DNA from: Flavobacterium sp. 5
GTDB taxonomy: Bacteria; Bacteroidota; Bacteroidia; Flavobacteriales; Flavobacteriaceae
Assembly (NCBI RefSeq): GCF_002813295.1
Contig: NZ_PHUE01000001.1
Location: forward strand, 3,162,001-3,226,000
Length of the DNA: 64,000 bases
Reading direction: 5' to 3'
Part shown: one piece after another, positions 1 through 9,071 of the stretch
How positions within the stretch are numbered: the first letter of the stretch is position 1
Layout: each line of letters opens with the position of its first letter
Program-made: the position numbers and the translations under genes
Notes under the pieces: model-generated
The model's input: only the letters and a program-made list of their open reading frames with translations
What the model was told of the DNA's origin: nothing
The model's database searches: none

Positions 1-1877
1 AAACTGGTGTTACAAGGTTAAACGAAATTTTAAACGAACAAACAGGAATTATTTTAATTCCTGATGAAAGTGGGTTTGAGGGCGTGCAAATGCAAGGCTT
101 AGATGCAGCTTATACAATGATTTTAATTGATGGTCTTCCTCTTGTAGGTAGAAGTTCAGGAGTTTTAGATTTATCAAGAGTATCTGTTGGAAATATAGAA
201 AGAATTGAGATTGTAAAAGGGGCTTCTTCCGCTTTATATGGTTCAGAAGCAATGGGTGGCGTGATTAATGTAATTACAAAAAAGCCTAAAAAAGATATGT
301 TTTCAGGAAATCTTTCATATAGATATGCAACCTTTAATACTAATGACATTAACGCTAATATTCTTTGGAAAAAGAAGAAATTTTCAGCTAATTTATTTAC
401 TAATTTTTATTCCTCAGATGGCTATGATTTAGACAAAACAACAGCTCTGAAAAATGTCGAGCAATTTTATAATTACACAATTCAGCCCAAATTATATTAT
501 GATTTCTCAGAAAATCTAAAACTAATTGTAAGCAATCGTTTCTACAATCAGAAGATGGATAATGTAGCAATAATTAGTTCTGAAAATTATAATGGGAATG
601 CAAAAGAGAACGAATGGAATTCGCAAATTAAATTGGAACATAAGTGGAATTCTAAATTATATTTTGAATATGAATTTTATGCAACCAATTATAAAAACGA
701 TTCATTTTTAAATGATGAAAATAATTTGCTTTATGATAAAACCTATTACAATCAATGGCTTTTTAGACCAGAAGTAAGAACGACTTTGTCTATAAATAAT
801 GACAAGTTAACAGCTGGAATAGGATTGAATTATGAAACCTTGGATAGAACCTATTTTGAGACTAATGTAAGTTTTAATTCTCACTATATTTTTATTCAAT
901 ATGATTGTAATCCAACTGAAAAATGGAATATTCTAGCTGGATTCAGATTTGATAATCACAGTGAATACACATCGCAGTTAAGTCCAAAATTAGCAGTTAA
1001 TTATAAAATAAATGGGAATTTTTCTTTAAAGGGATCAGTTGGTTATGGTTATAAGGCTCCAGATTTCCGTCAGTTGTATTTTGACTTTAGCAATCCGTCG
1101 GTTGGATATACGGTTTTAGGTTATAATGTTGCCGAAAATGGTTTAAATGCATTAGAAGCAGAAGGTCAAATTTTAAAACGAATACCAGGAATAAGTTTTG
1201 AAGATCCATTGGATGCTGAAAGTGCTGTGAATTTTAATCTTGGAACTTTTTATAAAAAAAATAAGTTCAAATTAGATATAAATACTTTTTATAATTCAAT
1301 TGCTAATTTGATTGATACACGAGTAGTTGCTCAAAAAACGAATAGCCAGAATGTTTTTAGTTACTTTAATACAGGCGAAGTTTTTACTTATGGTGTTGAG
1401 TTTAATACGGTTTATAATTTTACCAAAGAATTTACGGTTTCATTAGGGTATCAATATTTAGAAGCCAAAGACAAATCGGTTGTTGACAATTTTGAGGATT
1501 ATCAATACATACGAAATGCAGAACTTCAAACGATTAAAATTAATAAATCGGATTATTTCGGATTGTATAATCGCTCAAAACATACTGCCAATTTAAAATT
1601 CGCATGCACCATTCCAAAAATAAAAACGGACATTAACTTACGTGTTTTGTACCGAAGCAAGTACGGACTTTATGACACCAATGGAAATCAAATTCTAGAT
1701 AAATACGACACGTTTGTAAGTGATTATTTTATTACAAATTTAGCAGCTTCAAAAGATATTACGGATAAATTAGTTTTTCAAGTTGGAGCTAATAATTTAC
1801 TTGATTATACAGACCCAAGTCAAATTCCAAATCTTTCAGGAAGACAACTTTTTGCACGAATTCAATATAATTTTTAA
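1..1877 (+). CDS. TonB-dependent outer-membrane receptor, HmuR-like, 5' end outside window
   Basis: The reading frame is open from base 3, so the gene starts upstream of the window; an internal Met at base 84 is not the true start. The visible part begins inside the plug domain (motifs GVTRLNEIL, IERIEIVKGASSALYGSEA, GGVINVITKK) and continues into a long beta barrel ending in LFARIQYNF, with the terminal Phe typical of outer-membrane barrels. Such receptors import a ligand across the outer membrane using TonB/ExbBD energy. The HmuY-like lipoprotein gene 26 bases downstream suggests haem as the ligand, as in the HmuR/HmuY pair; that is inference from context. About 624 residues are visible. 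Confidence 0.9.
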   Translation, partial: TGVTRLNEILNEQTGIILIPDESGFEGVQMQGLDAAYTMILIDGLPLVGRSSGVLDLSRVSVGNIERIEIVKGASSALYGSEAMGGVINVITKKPKKDMFSGNLSYRYATFNTNDINANILWKKKKFSANLFTNFYSSDGYDLDKTTALKNVEQFYNYTIQPKLYYDFSENLKLIVSNRFYNQKMDNVAIISSENYNGNAKENEWNSQIKLEHKWNSKLYFEYEFYATNYKNDSFLNDENNLLYDKTYYNQWLFRPEVRTTLSINNDKLTAGIGLNYETLDRTYFETNVSFNSHYIFIQYDCNPTEKWNILAGFRFDNHSEYTSQLSPKLAVNYKINGNFSLKGSVGYGYKAPDFRQLYFDFSNPSVGYTVLGYNVAENGLNALEAEGQILKRIPGISFEDPLDAESAVNFNLGTFYKKNKFKLDINTFYNSIANLIDTRVVAQKTNSQNVFSYFNTGEVFTYGVEFNTVYNFTKEFTVSLGYQYLEAKDKSVVDNFEDYQYIRNAELQTIKINKSDYFGLYNRSKHTANLKFACTIPKIKTDINLRVLYRSKYGLYDTNGNQILDKYDTFVSDYFITNLAASKDITDKLVFQVGANNLLDYTDPSQIPNLSGRQLFARIQYNF

Positions 1878-1903
1878 TAACCAATTATTTAAACACTTTT
1901 ACA

Positions 1904-2536
1904 ATGAAAACAAATTTTTTAAAAATCTCAATTTTAGCATTAGTTCTTTTTACAGCATCTTGTAGCAATGATGATGATAAAAATGAGGAAGTAATTCCAG
2001 CAGTTGTTACTCAAAAATTTTCTAATCTTTATGCGCCACAAACAGGTGGTGGACAATCAGGTACTCCAGTTGGTGGCGAATTTATAAAATTTAGTTTTTC
2101 AGAAAATAAAATCGTAACCAATGATAATTGGGATATTGCTTTCCGTGGAACGACAATTATTGTAAATGGAGGAGTCAAAGTCAGTGCAGACGACGCAGAC
2201 GAGCCAGCAAGAACAGGAAGTGGAGCAGTAAGTGCTGTTTCTGGTGCATTTGCTAGTGTAACTACTTTTCCTTTAGCAACAACATTTACTCAAGATGCAG
2301 CTACAATCTATGCTTTTTCAGGAGATAATGTATGGTATAATTATGATGGTGTGACTCATATTATTTCGTCTAAAGCTGGAAAAATATTTGTTGTAAAAAC
2401 ACACGATGGTAAATATGCGAAATTCGAAATCTTAAGTTATTATAAGGATGCTCCAGCAACTCCAGAAGCGACTTCTGAATCAAGATATTTTACATTCAAT
2501 TTTGCTTATCAAGCTAATAGTACAACAACGTTCTAA
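1904..2536 (+). CDS. HmuY-family haem-binding lipoprotein
   Basis: A 210-residue lipoprotein. The signal peptide ends in a lipobox with Cys20 (TASC), followed by SNDDD, an acidic stretch like the lipoprotein export signal that directs Bacteroidota lipoproteins to the cell surface. The body carries features of the HmuY family: NWDIAFRGTTIIVNGG near residue 75 and, toward the C terminus, KFEILSYYKD followed by YFTFNFAYQ. HmuY proteins bind haem at the surface and pass it to the HmuR-type receptor, here encoded immediately upstream, so the two genes very probably form one transcript. A terminator follows at about 2614. Haem-ligating residues cannot be assigned by eye. Confidence 0.85.
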   Translation: MKTNFLKISILALVLFTASCSNDDDKNEEVIPAVVTQKFSNLYAPQTGGGQSGTPVGGEFIKFSFSENKIVTNDNWDIAFRGTTIIVNGGVKVSADDADEPARTGSGAVSAVSGAFASVTTFPLATTFTQDAATIYAFSGDNVWYNYDGVTHIISSKAGKIFVVKTHDGKYAKFEILSYYKDAPATPEATSESRYFTFNFAYQANSTTTF

Positions 2537-2613
2537 TAAATAGAGCTTTGAATGAATTAATATAATAAGTAAGTATACAATATAGTAGTTAGTTAGGTTT
2601 TTTTTGAAGAAGG

Positions 2614-2640
2614 GAGGTTGTCGTAAAAGGCAACCTTTTT
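2614..2640 (+). terminator. Rho-independent terminator after the haem-uptake genes
   Basis: The arms GGTTGTC and GGCAACC form a 7-bp stem (one G-U pair) around GTAAAA, followed by six T. It lies 80 bases after the HmuY stop. The rest of the 325-base gap up to ffh is AT-rich; apart from the promoter box near 2828 I see nothing in it. Confidence 0.75.
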
Positions 2641-2827
2641 TCATATATAATTGCGTCAACTTGAAATTGATGATTTGGTAAAGTATTTAGTAATTTGAAA
2701 AGTCGATTTTGTTCTAAATTAAGAGGTTTTTCATTGAAATAGAGTTTTATTTAGAATTTTTACATTTTATTTTAAAAACAATTGATTTTTTATTTCTAAT
2801 ACTATTTAAACTTCAATATCAAATCAT

Positions 2828-2835
2828 TAAATTTG
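2828..2835 (+). promoter_or_regulatory. Bacteroidota -7 promoter box for ffh
   Basis: TAAATTTG fits the Bacteroidota -7 consensus TAnnTTTG and lies 26 bases before the ffh start codon. No convincing -33 TTG element is visible at the expected distance, so this is a half-supported promoter. Confidence 0.45.
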
Positions 2836-2861
2836 CGCCTTAATAAAAGAGAAATACAATT

Positions 2862-4223
2862 ATGTTCGATAATTTAAGCGATAAACTAGACAAAGCCTTT
2901 CATATATTAAAAGGACACGGAAAAATCACTGAGGTAAACGTAGCTGAAACTTTGAAAGAAGTTCGTCGTGCGTTACTAGATGCCGATGTCAATTTTAAAA
3001 TTGCTAAAGATTTTACAACCAAAGTAAAAGAAAAAGCAATTGGTCAGGATGTGTTAACTACATTACAGCCAGGACAATTATTGGTAAAGTTAGTCAAAGA
3101 TGAGCTTACTGAATTAATGGGCGGCGATGTTGCAGGAGTTAATCTTTCTGGAAATCCATCGATAATATTGATGTCAGGTTTACAAGGGTCAGGAAAAACA
3201 ACTTTCTCTGGTAAATTGGCCAATTTTCTTCAAACAAAAAAGAATAAAAAACCCCTTTTGGTAGCTTGTGATATTTACCGTCCAGCGGCAATTCAACAAT
3301 TGTATGTTGTTGGTGATTCGATAGGAGTTGAGGTTTACTCTGAGCCTGAAAATAAAAATCCAGTTGAGATTGCACAAAACGCAATCAAACACGCAAAAGC
3401 AAACGGATTCAATGTTGTAATTGTCGATACAGCAGGTCGTTTGGCTGTTGATAAAGAAATGATGGATGAAATTGCGAAAGTGCATCAAGCGATTCAACCA
3501 CAAGAAACTTTATTTGTTGTAGATGCTATGACAGGTCAGGATGCTGTAAATACTGCAAAAGCATTCAACGATATTTTGAATTTTGATGGGGTTATTTTAA
3601 CCAAATTAGATGGTGATACTCGTGGTGGAGCTGCAATTTCTATTAAATCTGTAGTCAACAAACCGATTAAGTTTGTTGGTACTGGTGAAAAAATGGATGC
3701 GATTGATGTTTTCTATCCAAATCGTATGGCTGAGCGTATCCTAGGTATGGGAGATGTTGTGTCTTTGGTAGAAAGAGCACAAGAGCAATATGATGAAGAC
3801 GAAGCAAGAAAAATCCAAAAGAAAATTGCTAAAAATGAATTTGGTTTTGATGATTTCTTGTCACAAATTCAGCAAGTAAAGAAAATGGGTAATATGAAAG
3901 ACTTGGTTGGAATGATACCAGGTGCTTCAAAAGCCATGAAAGATATTGAGATTGAAGACGATGCTTTCAAGCATATTGAAGCTATTATTCATTCAATGAC
4001 TCCAATTGAAAGAAGTAAGCCTGCCATAATTGATGTAAAGAGAAAAGCAAGAATTGCTAAAGGATCTGGGACAAAAGTTGAACAAGTGAATCAATTGATG
4101 AAGCAGTTTGAGCAAATGAGCAAGATGATGAAGATGATGCAAGGTCCGGGTGGAAAAAACCTAATGAAAATGATGGGTGGTATGAAAGGCGGAATGCCTG
4201 GAGGTATGCCAGGAATGAGATAA
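2862..4223 (+). CDS. ffh: Signal recognition particle protein Ffh (SRP54)
   Basis: A 453-residue SRP GTPase of normal bacterial length. It binds 4.5S RNA and signal sequences of nascent membrane proteins and docks with FtsY. The N-terminal helical bundle covers about residues 1-90. The G domain has GLQGSGKTT (106-114), DTAGR (189-193) and TKLDGD (about 247). The M domain from about 300 ends in a methionine- and glycine-rich tail (MSKMMKMMQGPGG, then MKGGMPGGMPGM), the signal-peptide-binding and RNA-binding part. The gene stands alone, with a TAnnTTTG box upstream and folD 125 bases downstream. Confidence 0.97.
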   Translation: MFDNLSDKLDKAFHILKGHGKITEVNVAETLKEVRRALLDADVNFKIAKDFTTKVKEKAIGQDVLTTLQPGQLLVKLVKDELTELMGGDVAGVNLSGNPSIILMSGLQGSGKTTFSGKLANFLQTKKNKKPLLVACDIYRPAAIQQLYVVGDSIGVEVYSEPENKNPVEIAQNAIKHAKANGFNVVIVDTAGRLAVDKEMMDEIAKVHQAIQPQETLFVVDAMTGQDAVNTAKAFNDILNFDGVILTKLDGDTRGGAAISIKSVVNKPIKFVGTGEKMDAIDVFYPNRMAERILGMGDVVSLVERAQEQYDEDEARKIQKKIAKNEFGFDDFLSQIQQVKKMGNMKDLVGMIPGASKAMKDIEIEDDAFKHIEAIIHSMTPIERSKPAIIDVKRKARIAKGSGTKVEQVNQLMKQFEQMSKMMKMMQGPGGKNLMKMMGGMKGGMPGGMPGMR

Positions 4224-4348
4224 GAATGTTTAAGGTTTAAAGTTTCAAGTAGAAATTTTAGACCTTAAATTTTTTAAATTAAGTAAAGAATAATTATATA
4301 ATTTGAGTTTCACCTTTTTTAAATATGAAACTTTAAACTTTTGAAAAA

Positions 4349-5230
4349 ATGCAAATACTAGACGGAAAAAAAACATCAGAAGATATTAAAAGCGAAATTG
4401 CTGCCGTAGTACAAAAGATGAAAGATGATGGACAGAAAGTTCCTCATTTAGCTGCAGTTATCGTTGGTAACAACGGAGCTAGTTTGACATACGTTGGAAG
4501 TAAAGTAAAATCTTGTCAGCAAATTGGTTTTGAATCCACCTTAGTAGCTTTGCCAGAAACAATTACAGAATCAGATTTATTAACAAAAATAAAGGAGTTA
4601 AACGAAGATGATAATTTAGATGGTTATATCGTTCAATTGCCTTTGCCAAAACATATTGACGAACAAAAAATATTGATGGCTATTGATCCCGATAAAGATG
4701 TAGATGGATTTCATCCTGCAAATTTTGGAAAAATGGCTTTGGATATGGAAACTTTTTTACCAGCAACTCCATTTGGAATAATGGAATTATTGGAACGCTA
4801 TAAAGTAGAAACAGCAGGGAAACATACTGTAGTTATTGGACGTAGCCACATCGTGGGAAGACCAATGAGTATTTTAATGAGCCGTAAAGGGAATCCAGGG
4901 GATTCAACTGTGACCTTAACGCATAGTCGTACTAAAAACCTAGAGGAATTTACAAGAAATGCTGATATTATTATAACTGCTTTAGGTGTTCCTGAATTTT
5001 TGAAAGCCGATATGGTAAAAGATGGAGTGGTAGTAATTGATGTTGGTATTACTCGTGTTGATGATACATCTAATCCAAAAGGATACAAGATTACTGGAGA
5101 TGTTGATTTTGATGGTGTAAGTAAAAAAGCATCTTTTATCACCCCGGTTCCTGGTGGAGTTGGTCCAATGACCATTGCAATGTTGTTAAAAAACACACTT
5201 TTAGCAAGAGAGATGAGAATGCAAAAATAA
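4349..5230 (+). CDS. folD: Bifunctional methylenetetrahydrofolate dehydrogenase / methenyl-THF cyclohydrolase
   Basis: A 293-residue FolD that interconverts 5,10-methylene-THF and 10-formyl-THF in the cytosolic one-carbon pathway using NADP. The signature [10 protein letters not shown] supplies the catalytic Lys54. [22 protein letters not shown] and the Rossmann segment [14 protein letters not shown] follow, and the C-terminal [13 protein letters not shown] is the second family signature. Length and motif order match the family. The gap before it contains a diverged inverted repeat (GTTTAAAGTTTCA against TGAAACTTTAAAC), and a strong palindromic terminator follows. Confidence 0.97.
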   Translation: MQILDGKKTSEDIKSEIAAVVQKMKDDGQKVPHLAAVIVGNNGASLTYVGSKVKSCQQIGFESTLVALPETITESDLLTKIKELNEDDNLDGYIVQLPLPKHIDEQKILMAIDPDKDVDGFHPANFGKMALDMETFLPATPFGIMELLERYKVETAGKHTVVIGRSHIVGRPMSILMSRKGNPGDSTVTLTHSRTKNLEEFTRNADIIITALGVPEFLKADMVKDGVVVIDVGITRVDDTSNPKGYKITGDVDFDGVSKKASFITPVPGGVGPMTIAMLLKNTLLAREMRMQK

Positions 5231-5244
5231 ATTTTGTCACAATT

Positions 5245-5284
5245 CACAAAAAAACCTCAAACGTAAGTTTGAGGTTTTTTTTGT
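5245..5284. terminator. Bidirectional Rho-independent terminator after folD
   Basis: AAAACCTCAAAC (5251-5262) pairs perfectly with GTTTGAGGTTTT (5267-5278) around the loop GTAA. The A and T tracts on both sides extend the symmetry, so it can stop transcription in either direction. Confidence 0.9.
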
Positions 5285-5376
5285 GAATTATTCATTGATA
5301 TTTGAATATTGATTATTTTTTATAGCATTAAATCTTTGTTTCGTGACATTTTTATGTTAATTATGTTAAAAATGGT

Positions 5377-5384
5377 TATTTTTG
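5377..5384 (+). promoter_or_regulatory. Possible -7 promoter box
   Basis: TATTTTTG matches TAnnTTTG and lies 52 bases before the TTG start of the coiled-coil gene. No -33 element is clear. Confidence 0.3.
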
Positions 5385-5435
5385 TGTTGAAGAAAATAAA
5401 ATTTAAATACCAAAAATCTCCTAAAAATCAGCAAA

Positions 5436-6320
5436 TTGGAAAATCAAAAAAAATCACTGACACTAAATGTCATTATGGTTTCGTTTTGTTTTTTAGCTCT
5501 TTTATCATCTGGAATTTTGTACTATTCTAGCGGAATGAGTAATATAACAGAGTCGATTAAACCAGATGCAAAGAAAAATGAGCTCGAAAAAGAATCAATT
5601 TTGCGAGAACTCAATGACCTGAAAAATAATTATGATGATATTATTTTGGAAAATAAAACGATGTCACTTGAGTTAATTCAAGAAAGAGATAAGGTTGTTA
5701 AATTAATATCTGATTTAGTTATATTTAATGGGAATCAATACGATTTGATGAAATACAAGAAAGAAGTAAAGTCTTTGAAAGTAAAATTAAAAATTTTGAC
5801 AATTGAAAATGCAGTACTTGAAAGAAAAAATGTATTGATCTCAGTACAACGTGATAGTACTAAAGTAGTTTTGCAAGACTCTGAAAAGCACAATGATGAT
5901 TTAAAACGCGATTTAGAAAATACAGTCGAAAAATTTTCAAAATTAGTAGTTTCGGGTACTACGATAGTGACTTATAAGTTGCGAAATTCTGGTGAAGTTA
6001 CAATAACTGATAAAGCAAGTAAAGTAGAAGGTATTAATATTAGTTTTGTAATAGATAAGAATGAAATCGCTAAACCTATTGCTAAAATTTATTATATTCA
6101 AGTGATGAATAGCGAAAACACGGTCATAGGAGATAATAATATGGAAACGCATCAATATAAATCATTACAATATAGTTTGGCTTCTAATGTGAGTTATGAA
6201 AAGAAAATGATGAGAGTTACGGAAAATTTAACAGGTAAGAATTTTGCAAAGGGTACTTATTTTGTTAATATTTTTGATGGAGAAGAGTTAGTTGATGAGT
6301 CTAGTTTTACATTGAAATAA
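5436..6320 (+). CDS. Membrane-anchored coiled-coil protein of unknown function
   Basis: I do not recognise a named family. The frame opens with TTG at 5436 (294 residues); the first ATG in frame is at 5475 and would remove 13 residues. A single membrane helix (VSFCFLALLSSGILYYSS, about residues 15-32) is followed by heptad-rich, charged sequence with coiled-coil potential (about 45-175). A compact beta-rich C-terminal part with IAKIYYIQVMNSEN and KGTYFVNIFDGEELV follows, probably outside the membrane. It is a monocistronic gene between two terminators. The C-terminal part resembles a small beta-sandwich domain, but I assign no function. Confidence 0.75.
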   Translation: MENQKKSLTLNVIMVSFCFLALLSSGILYYSSGMSNITESIKPDAKKNELEKESILRELNDLKNNYDDIILENKTMSLELIQERDKVVKLISDLVIFNGNQYDLMKYKKEVKSLKVKLKILTIENAVLERKNVLISVQRDSTKVVLQDSEKHNDDLKRDLENTVEKFSKLVVSGTTIVTYKLRNSGEVTITDKASKVEGINISFVIDKNEIAKPIAKIYYIQVMNSENTVIGDNNMETHQYKSLQYSLASNVSYEKKMMRVTENLTGKNFAKGTYFVNIFDGEELVDESSFTLK

Positions 6321-6370
6321 TGTAATAAAGCAATTTTTAGTAAAAAGCAATATAAAAGAATAAATACAAA

Positions 6371-6397
6371 AAAAGACCAAGATTATCTTGGTCTTTT
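6371..6397. terminator. Bidirectional terminator between convergent genes
   Basis: AGACCAAGA (6374-6382) pairs with TCTTGGTCT (6386-6394) around a 3-base loop, with A and T runs extending the stem. It serves both the coiled-coil gene on the left and rluF on the right. Confidence 0.9.
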
Positions 6398-6410
6398 TTT
6401 GTTATAAAAA

Positions 6411-7223
6411 TTAATAATCTCCTCTTTTTTTAAAGCGGGGATCATCTCTTTTAATGAATTCAGTTTTGCGTCTGGGAACTTCTTGTTTTGGTAAACTAGC
6501 TTCTTCTGTTTTACTAGAAGGCTCTATCAATTGATTTAATTCTTTAATCTCGGCATCGGTCAAATCTCGATATCGACCTACAGGTACATCTAAAGAAATA
6601 TTGATTATCCGGATGCGTTTCAAGGCAGTAACTTCGTAGCCTAAATATTCACACATTCTACGAATTTGGCGATTAAGACCTTGAGTCAAAATGATTTTGA
6701 AAATATTTTTACTGATTTGCTCTACTTTGCATTTACGAGTAACAGTATCCAAAATAGGTACTCCATTTCCCATTCGTTCTATAAAACGATCAGTAATGGG
6801 TCTATTTACGGTAACGGTATATTCTTTTTCGTGATTGTTTCGGGCGCGTAATATTTTATTTACAATATCACCGTCATTAGTCATGAAAATTAATCCCTCA
6901 CTAGCTTTGTCCAAACGTCCAATTGGGAAAATACGTTTTGGATAATTGATATAATCTACAATATTATCGTGAACGTCAAGATTTGTGGTACATTCTATTC
7001 CTACTGGTTTGTAGAATGCAAGGTAAACTGGTTTTTCGTTTTTTTCTCTAATTAGTTTTCCGTCTATTCGCACTTCGTCATCTGGGGAAACTTTGGTTCC
7101 CAGCTCTGGTACAACTCCATTGATTGTTACCCGGCCTTCTTCGATAATTTTATCGGCTTCGCGACGGGAGCAATAGCCTGTTTCTCCGATGAATTTATTA
7201 AGGCGTTTTAGATTTTCTTCCAT
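6411..7223 (-). CDS. rluF: 23S rRNA pseudouridine synthase, RluF-type
   Basis: A 270-residue pseudouridine synthase. An N-terminal S4 RNA-binding domain ([20 protein letters not shown]) precedes the RsuA/RluF catalytic domain, whose [10 protein letters not shown] motif gives catalytic Asp105. The C-terminal segment [18 protein letters not shown] then RIRIINISL and [10 protein letters not shown] is close to RluF, which modifies U2604 in 23S rRNA, rather than RluB or RluE; the exact target is inference. The tail (about 235-270) is basic and low in complexity. A TAnnTTTG box sits only five bases ahead of the ATG. Confidence 0.88.
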   Translation of the reverse strand: MEENLKRLNKFIGETGYCSRREADKIIEEGRVTINGVVPELGTKVSPDDEVRIDGKLIREKNEKPVYLAFYKPVGIECTTNLDVHDNIVDYINYPKRIFPIGRLDKASEGLIFMTNDGDIVNKILRARNNHEKEYTVTVNRPITDRFIERMGNGVPILDTVTRKCKVEQISKNIFKIILTQGLNRQIRRMCEYLGYEVTALKRIRIINISLDVPVGRYRDLTDAEIKELNQLIEPSSKTEEASLPKQEVPRRKTEFIKRDDPRFKKRGDY

Positions 7224-7227
7224 ACTG

Positions 7228-7235
7228 CAAAAGTA
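7228..7235 (-). promoter_or_regulatory. -7 promoter box abutting rluF
   Basis: On the minus strand this reads TACTTTTG, matching TAnnTTTG, and it ends four bases before the ATG. If used, the transcript would have almost no leader. Confidence 0.4.
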
Positions 7236-7295
7236 ATGATTTTGTTTGTTAGATTTTGGGCTTTTCTTTCCAAAAAAATGCTCTGTCTATCTCTT

Positions 7296-7370
7296 TAGTC
7301 CTTATCGAAATGGCATCCTTTTTTCTATTTTTTATAGAAAAAAGATATAATGGATGGCTGAAACCCATGA
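7296..7370 (+). repeat. Dispersed hairpin repeat, copy 1
   Basis: The conserved outer parts (ATCGAAATGGCATCC and AAGATATAATGGATGGC) surround a hairpin: CTTTTTTCTAT (7318-7328) pairs with ATAGAAAAAAG (7334-7344). The same layout occurs near 31960, 57776 and, inverted, near 56821. I know such sequences as common intergenic elements in Flavobacterium genomes; the name and role are unknown to me. Confidence 0.6.
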
Positions 7371-7382
7371 TAACAAAGTGGC

Positions 7383-8240
7383 CTATTTTTTTGCTTCAAA
7401 TAAAAAATGATATATTTCTTTATATAAGGTATCATCGTGCATGGAATGGCCTAAATTATTGGTGGTTATAAAATGACCTTTTTCCCAATTGTGAGCAATT
7501 TTTTTTCCTTCTTCAAATGCTACTACTGTGTCGTTGGTATCGTGAGCAATAATTCCTTCTATTTTGATTTGCTTCGCAAATATAGCAGCTGAGAAATTGT
7601 CGAGTTTAGTATTGAAATTTTTTAAATAATGTTTTTCTAAAACAGGATACATTTTACTATTTATACTCAACATTTTAATATAATTGTCTAGAAGAGTTTT
7701 TAAATCGGAAGGAGCGCCGAGAATGACCATTTTTTGAATGCTGGTTTCAGGATACAAATATTGATGGTAGAGACAAGCTGAACCTCCAATGGAGTGACCA
7801 ATAATGATGTTTGGTTTAAGTTCTTTAACTGCTTTGTTGATGAAATCAGCATAGCGGGGAACGTTAAATTCTATACCGCTGGTTTGTCCGTGAGCCGGTG
7901 CATCGATTGCAATAATAGTACTTCCTGACTGTTGTAGGTATGGTAATATTTTTTCCCAGCGTGCCGAATTGCTTTCCCATCCATGAACCAAAAGGATTTT
8001 GGTATCGTTACCTTTCCAAGTGTAGGTTTGAAATTGGTGTTCGTTGTGTTGAAACGTTTCTTTGTGAGTGTCTTGTAATACAGTTGGGAGGTTGTCTTTG
8101 GAAAGTCGTCCTACTCTTGGATGACTAAAAAGAGTATAGGAGAGATGCAATGCTTTTTTAGGGTGGACAATACGTAGTATGTTGATGTATTGACCAACGG
8201 ATTTGACAACTATAAAACGAATGCTTTTTTTTAGACTCAA
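7383..8240 (-). CDS. Alpha/beta hydrolase
   Basis: A 285-residue alpha/beta-fold hydrolase. ILLVHGWESN (oxyanion region, about 82-91) precedes the nucleophile elbow GHSIGG with Ser150. A late Asp (AHDTNDTVV) and a His (NNLGHSMHDD) complete a plausible triad. There is no signal peptide, so it is cytosolic; the substrate is unknown. The only in-frame start is TTG at 8240, because no Met occurs before the catalytic core. The start lies just downstream of the terminator of the preceding gene, so expression probably depends on a weak promoter there or on read-through. An ester or lipid substrate is only a guess from the family. Confidence 0.82.
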   Translation of the reverse strand: MSLKKSIRFIVVKSVGQYINILRIVHPKKALHLSYTLFSHPRVGRLSKDNLPTVLQDTHKETFQHNEHQFQTYTWKGNDTKILLVHGWESNSARWEKILPYLQQSGSTIIAIDAPAHGQTSGIEFNVPRYADFINKAVKELKPNIIIGHSIGGSACLYHQYLYPETSIQKMVILGAPSDLKTLLDNYIKMLSINSKMYPVLEKHYLKNFNTKLDNFSAAIFAKQIKIEGIIAHDTNDTVVAFEEGKKIAHNWEKGHFITTNNLGHSMHDDTLYKEIYHFLFEAKK

Positions 8241-8257
8241 AATAGTGTGATATAAAA

Positions 8258-8278
8258 AAGCCTCGAAATTCGAGGCTT
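8258..8278 (-). terminator. Terminator of the CdsZ-like/Nif3 operon
   Basis: GCCTCGA (8260-8266) pairs with TCGAGGC (8270-8276) around a 3-base loop. On the minus strand the hairpin is followed by a T tract, directly after the stop of the coiled-coil gene. Confidence 0.85.
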
Positions 8279-8288
8279 AGTTGTTTTT

Positions 8289-9068
8289 TTAGAACTTAGA
8301 AAATAATTGATCCATTTTCTCTCTTTCTTCTTCAGCCAGTACACTGTCGACTAAAATTCTTCCAGAGTGCTCATCAATTAAGATTTTCTTTCTGGCAGCA
8401 ATTTCAACTTGTGTTTGTGGTGGAATTGTAAAGAATGATCCTGCTGATGCTCCTCTTTCGATAGAAACAACTGCTAGTCCGTTACGAACGCTGCTTCTGA
8501 TTCTTTTGTAAGCTACCAATAAACGGTCTTCAATTAATGCTTCAAATTCTGCTGATTTCTCACTTAAGAAGATTTCTTCTTTTTGAGTTTCAGACATGAT
8601 AGCATCCAATTCTGATTTTTTATGTTTTAAATGCGATGATTTAGAATCTAACTTTTCTTTAGAAGAATTGATTACTTCTTTTTTGTGTTCAATAGAAGCT
8701 TTCATTTCTTTGATTTGCTTTTCAGCTAATTGAATTTCTAATTCTTGAAATTCAACTTCTTTAGTCAATGAATTGAATTCACGGTTGTTACGAACACTTT
8801 CTTGTTGTTTAGTGTATTTTTTTACAGCCTCTTTGTGCTCATCAATTGCATTCTTTTTTTCTTTGATAAGGTTTTCGATAACTTCGAGTTCGCTTTTCAA
8901 TTTCTCTGAACGAGTGCTTAAACCAGCAACTTCATCTTCTAAATCTTCTACTTCTAAAGGTAGTTCACCTCTCACGTTTCTGATTTCGTCAATTCTAGAG
9001 TCAATAAGTTGTAAATCGTATATTGCTCTTAACTTGTCCTCAACACTTAATTCTTTCGTATTCGCCAT
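8289..9068 (-). CDS. CdsZ/DUF164-like coiled-coil protein with zinc ribbon ligands lost
   Basis: A 259-residue protein, almost entirely a long antiparallel coiled coil (about 10-185), followed by the C-terminal module normally called the C4 zinc ribbon domain. In family members this module carries two CxxC pairs. Here the equivalent positions read GASAGSFF (Ser208, Ser211) and DEHSGRIL (Asp232, Ser235), so all four cysteines are absent while the surrounding sequence (IPPQ, RKKI, GRILVD) is kept. The gene is 3 bases downstream of the Nif3-family gene, as is usual in Bacteroidota, so the two are co-transcribed. The role of the pair is not established; regulation of metal or nucleic-acid processes is conjecture. 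Confidence 0.9.
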   Translation of the reverse strand: MANTKELSVEDKLRAIYDLQLIDSRIDEIRNVRGELPLEVEDLEDEVAGLSTRSEKLKSELEVIENLIKEKKNAIDEHKEAVKKYTKQQESVRNNREFNSLTKEVEFQELEIQLAEKQIKEMKASIEHKKEVINSSKEKLDSKSSHLKHKKSELDAIMSETQKEEIFLSEKSAEFEALIEDRLLVAYKRIRSSVRNGLAVVSIERGASAGSFFTIPPQTQVEIAARKKILIDEHSGRILVDSVLAEEEREKMDQLFSKF

Positions 9069-9071
9069 ATT

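Noticed and set aside
84..1877. Met at base 84 as start of the TonB-dependent receptor
   Set aside because: The frame is open to the window edge and residues upstream of it continue the plug-domain signature.
4798..5247. 149-residue ORF antisense to folD
   Set aside because: It is a shadow of the folD frame; folD is certain on the plus strand.
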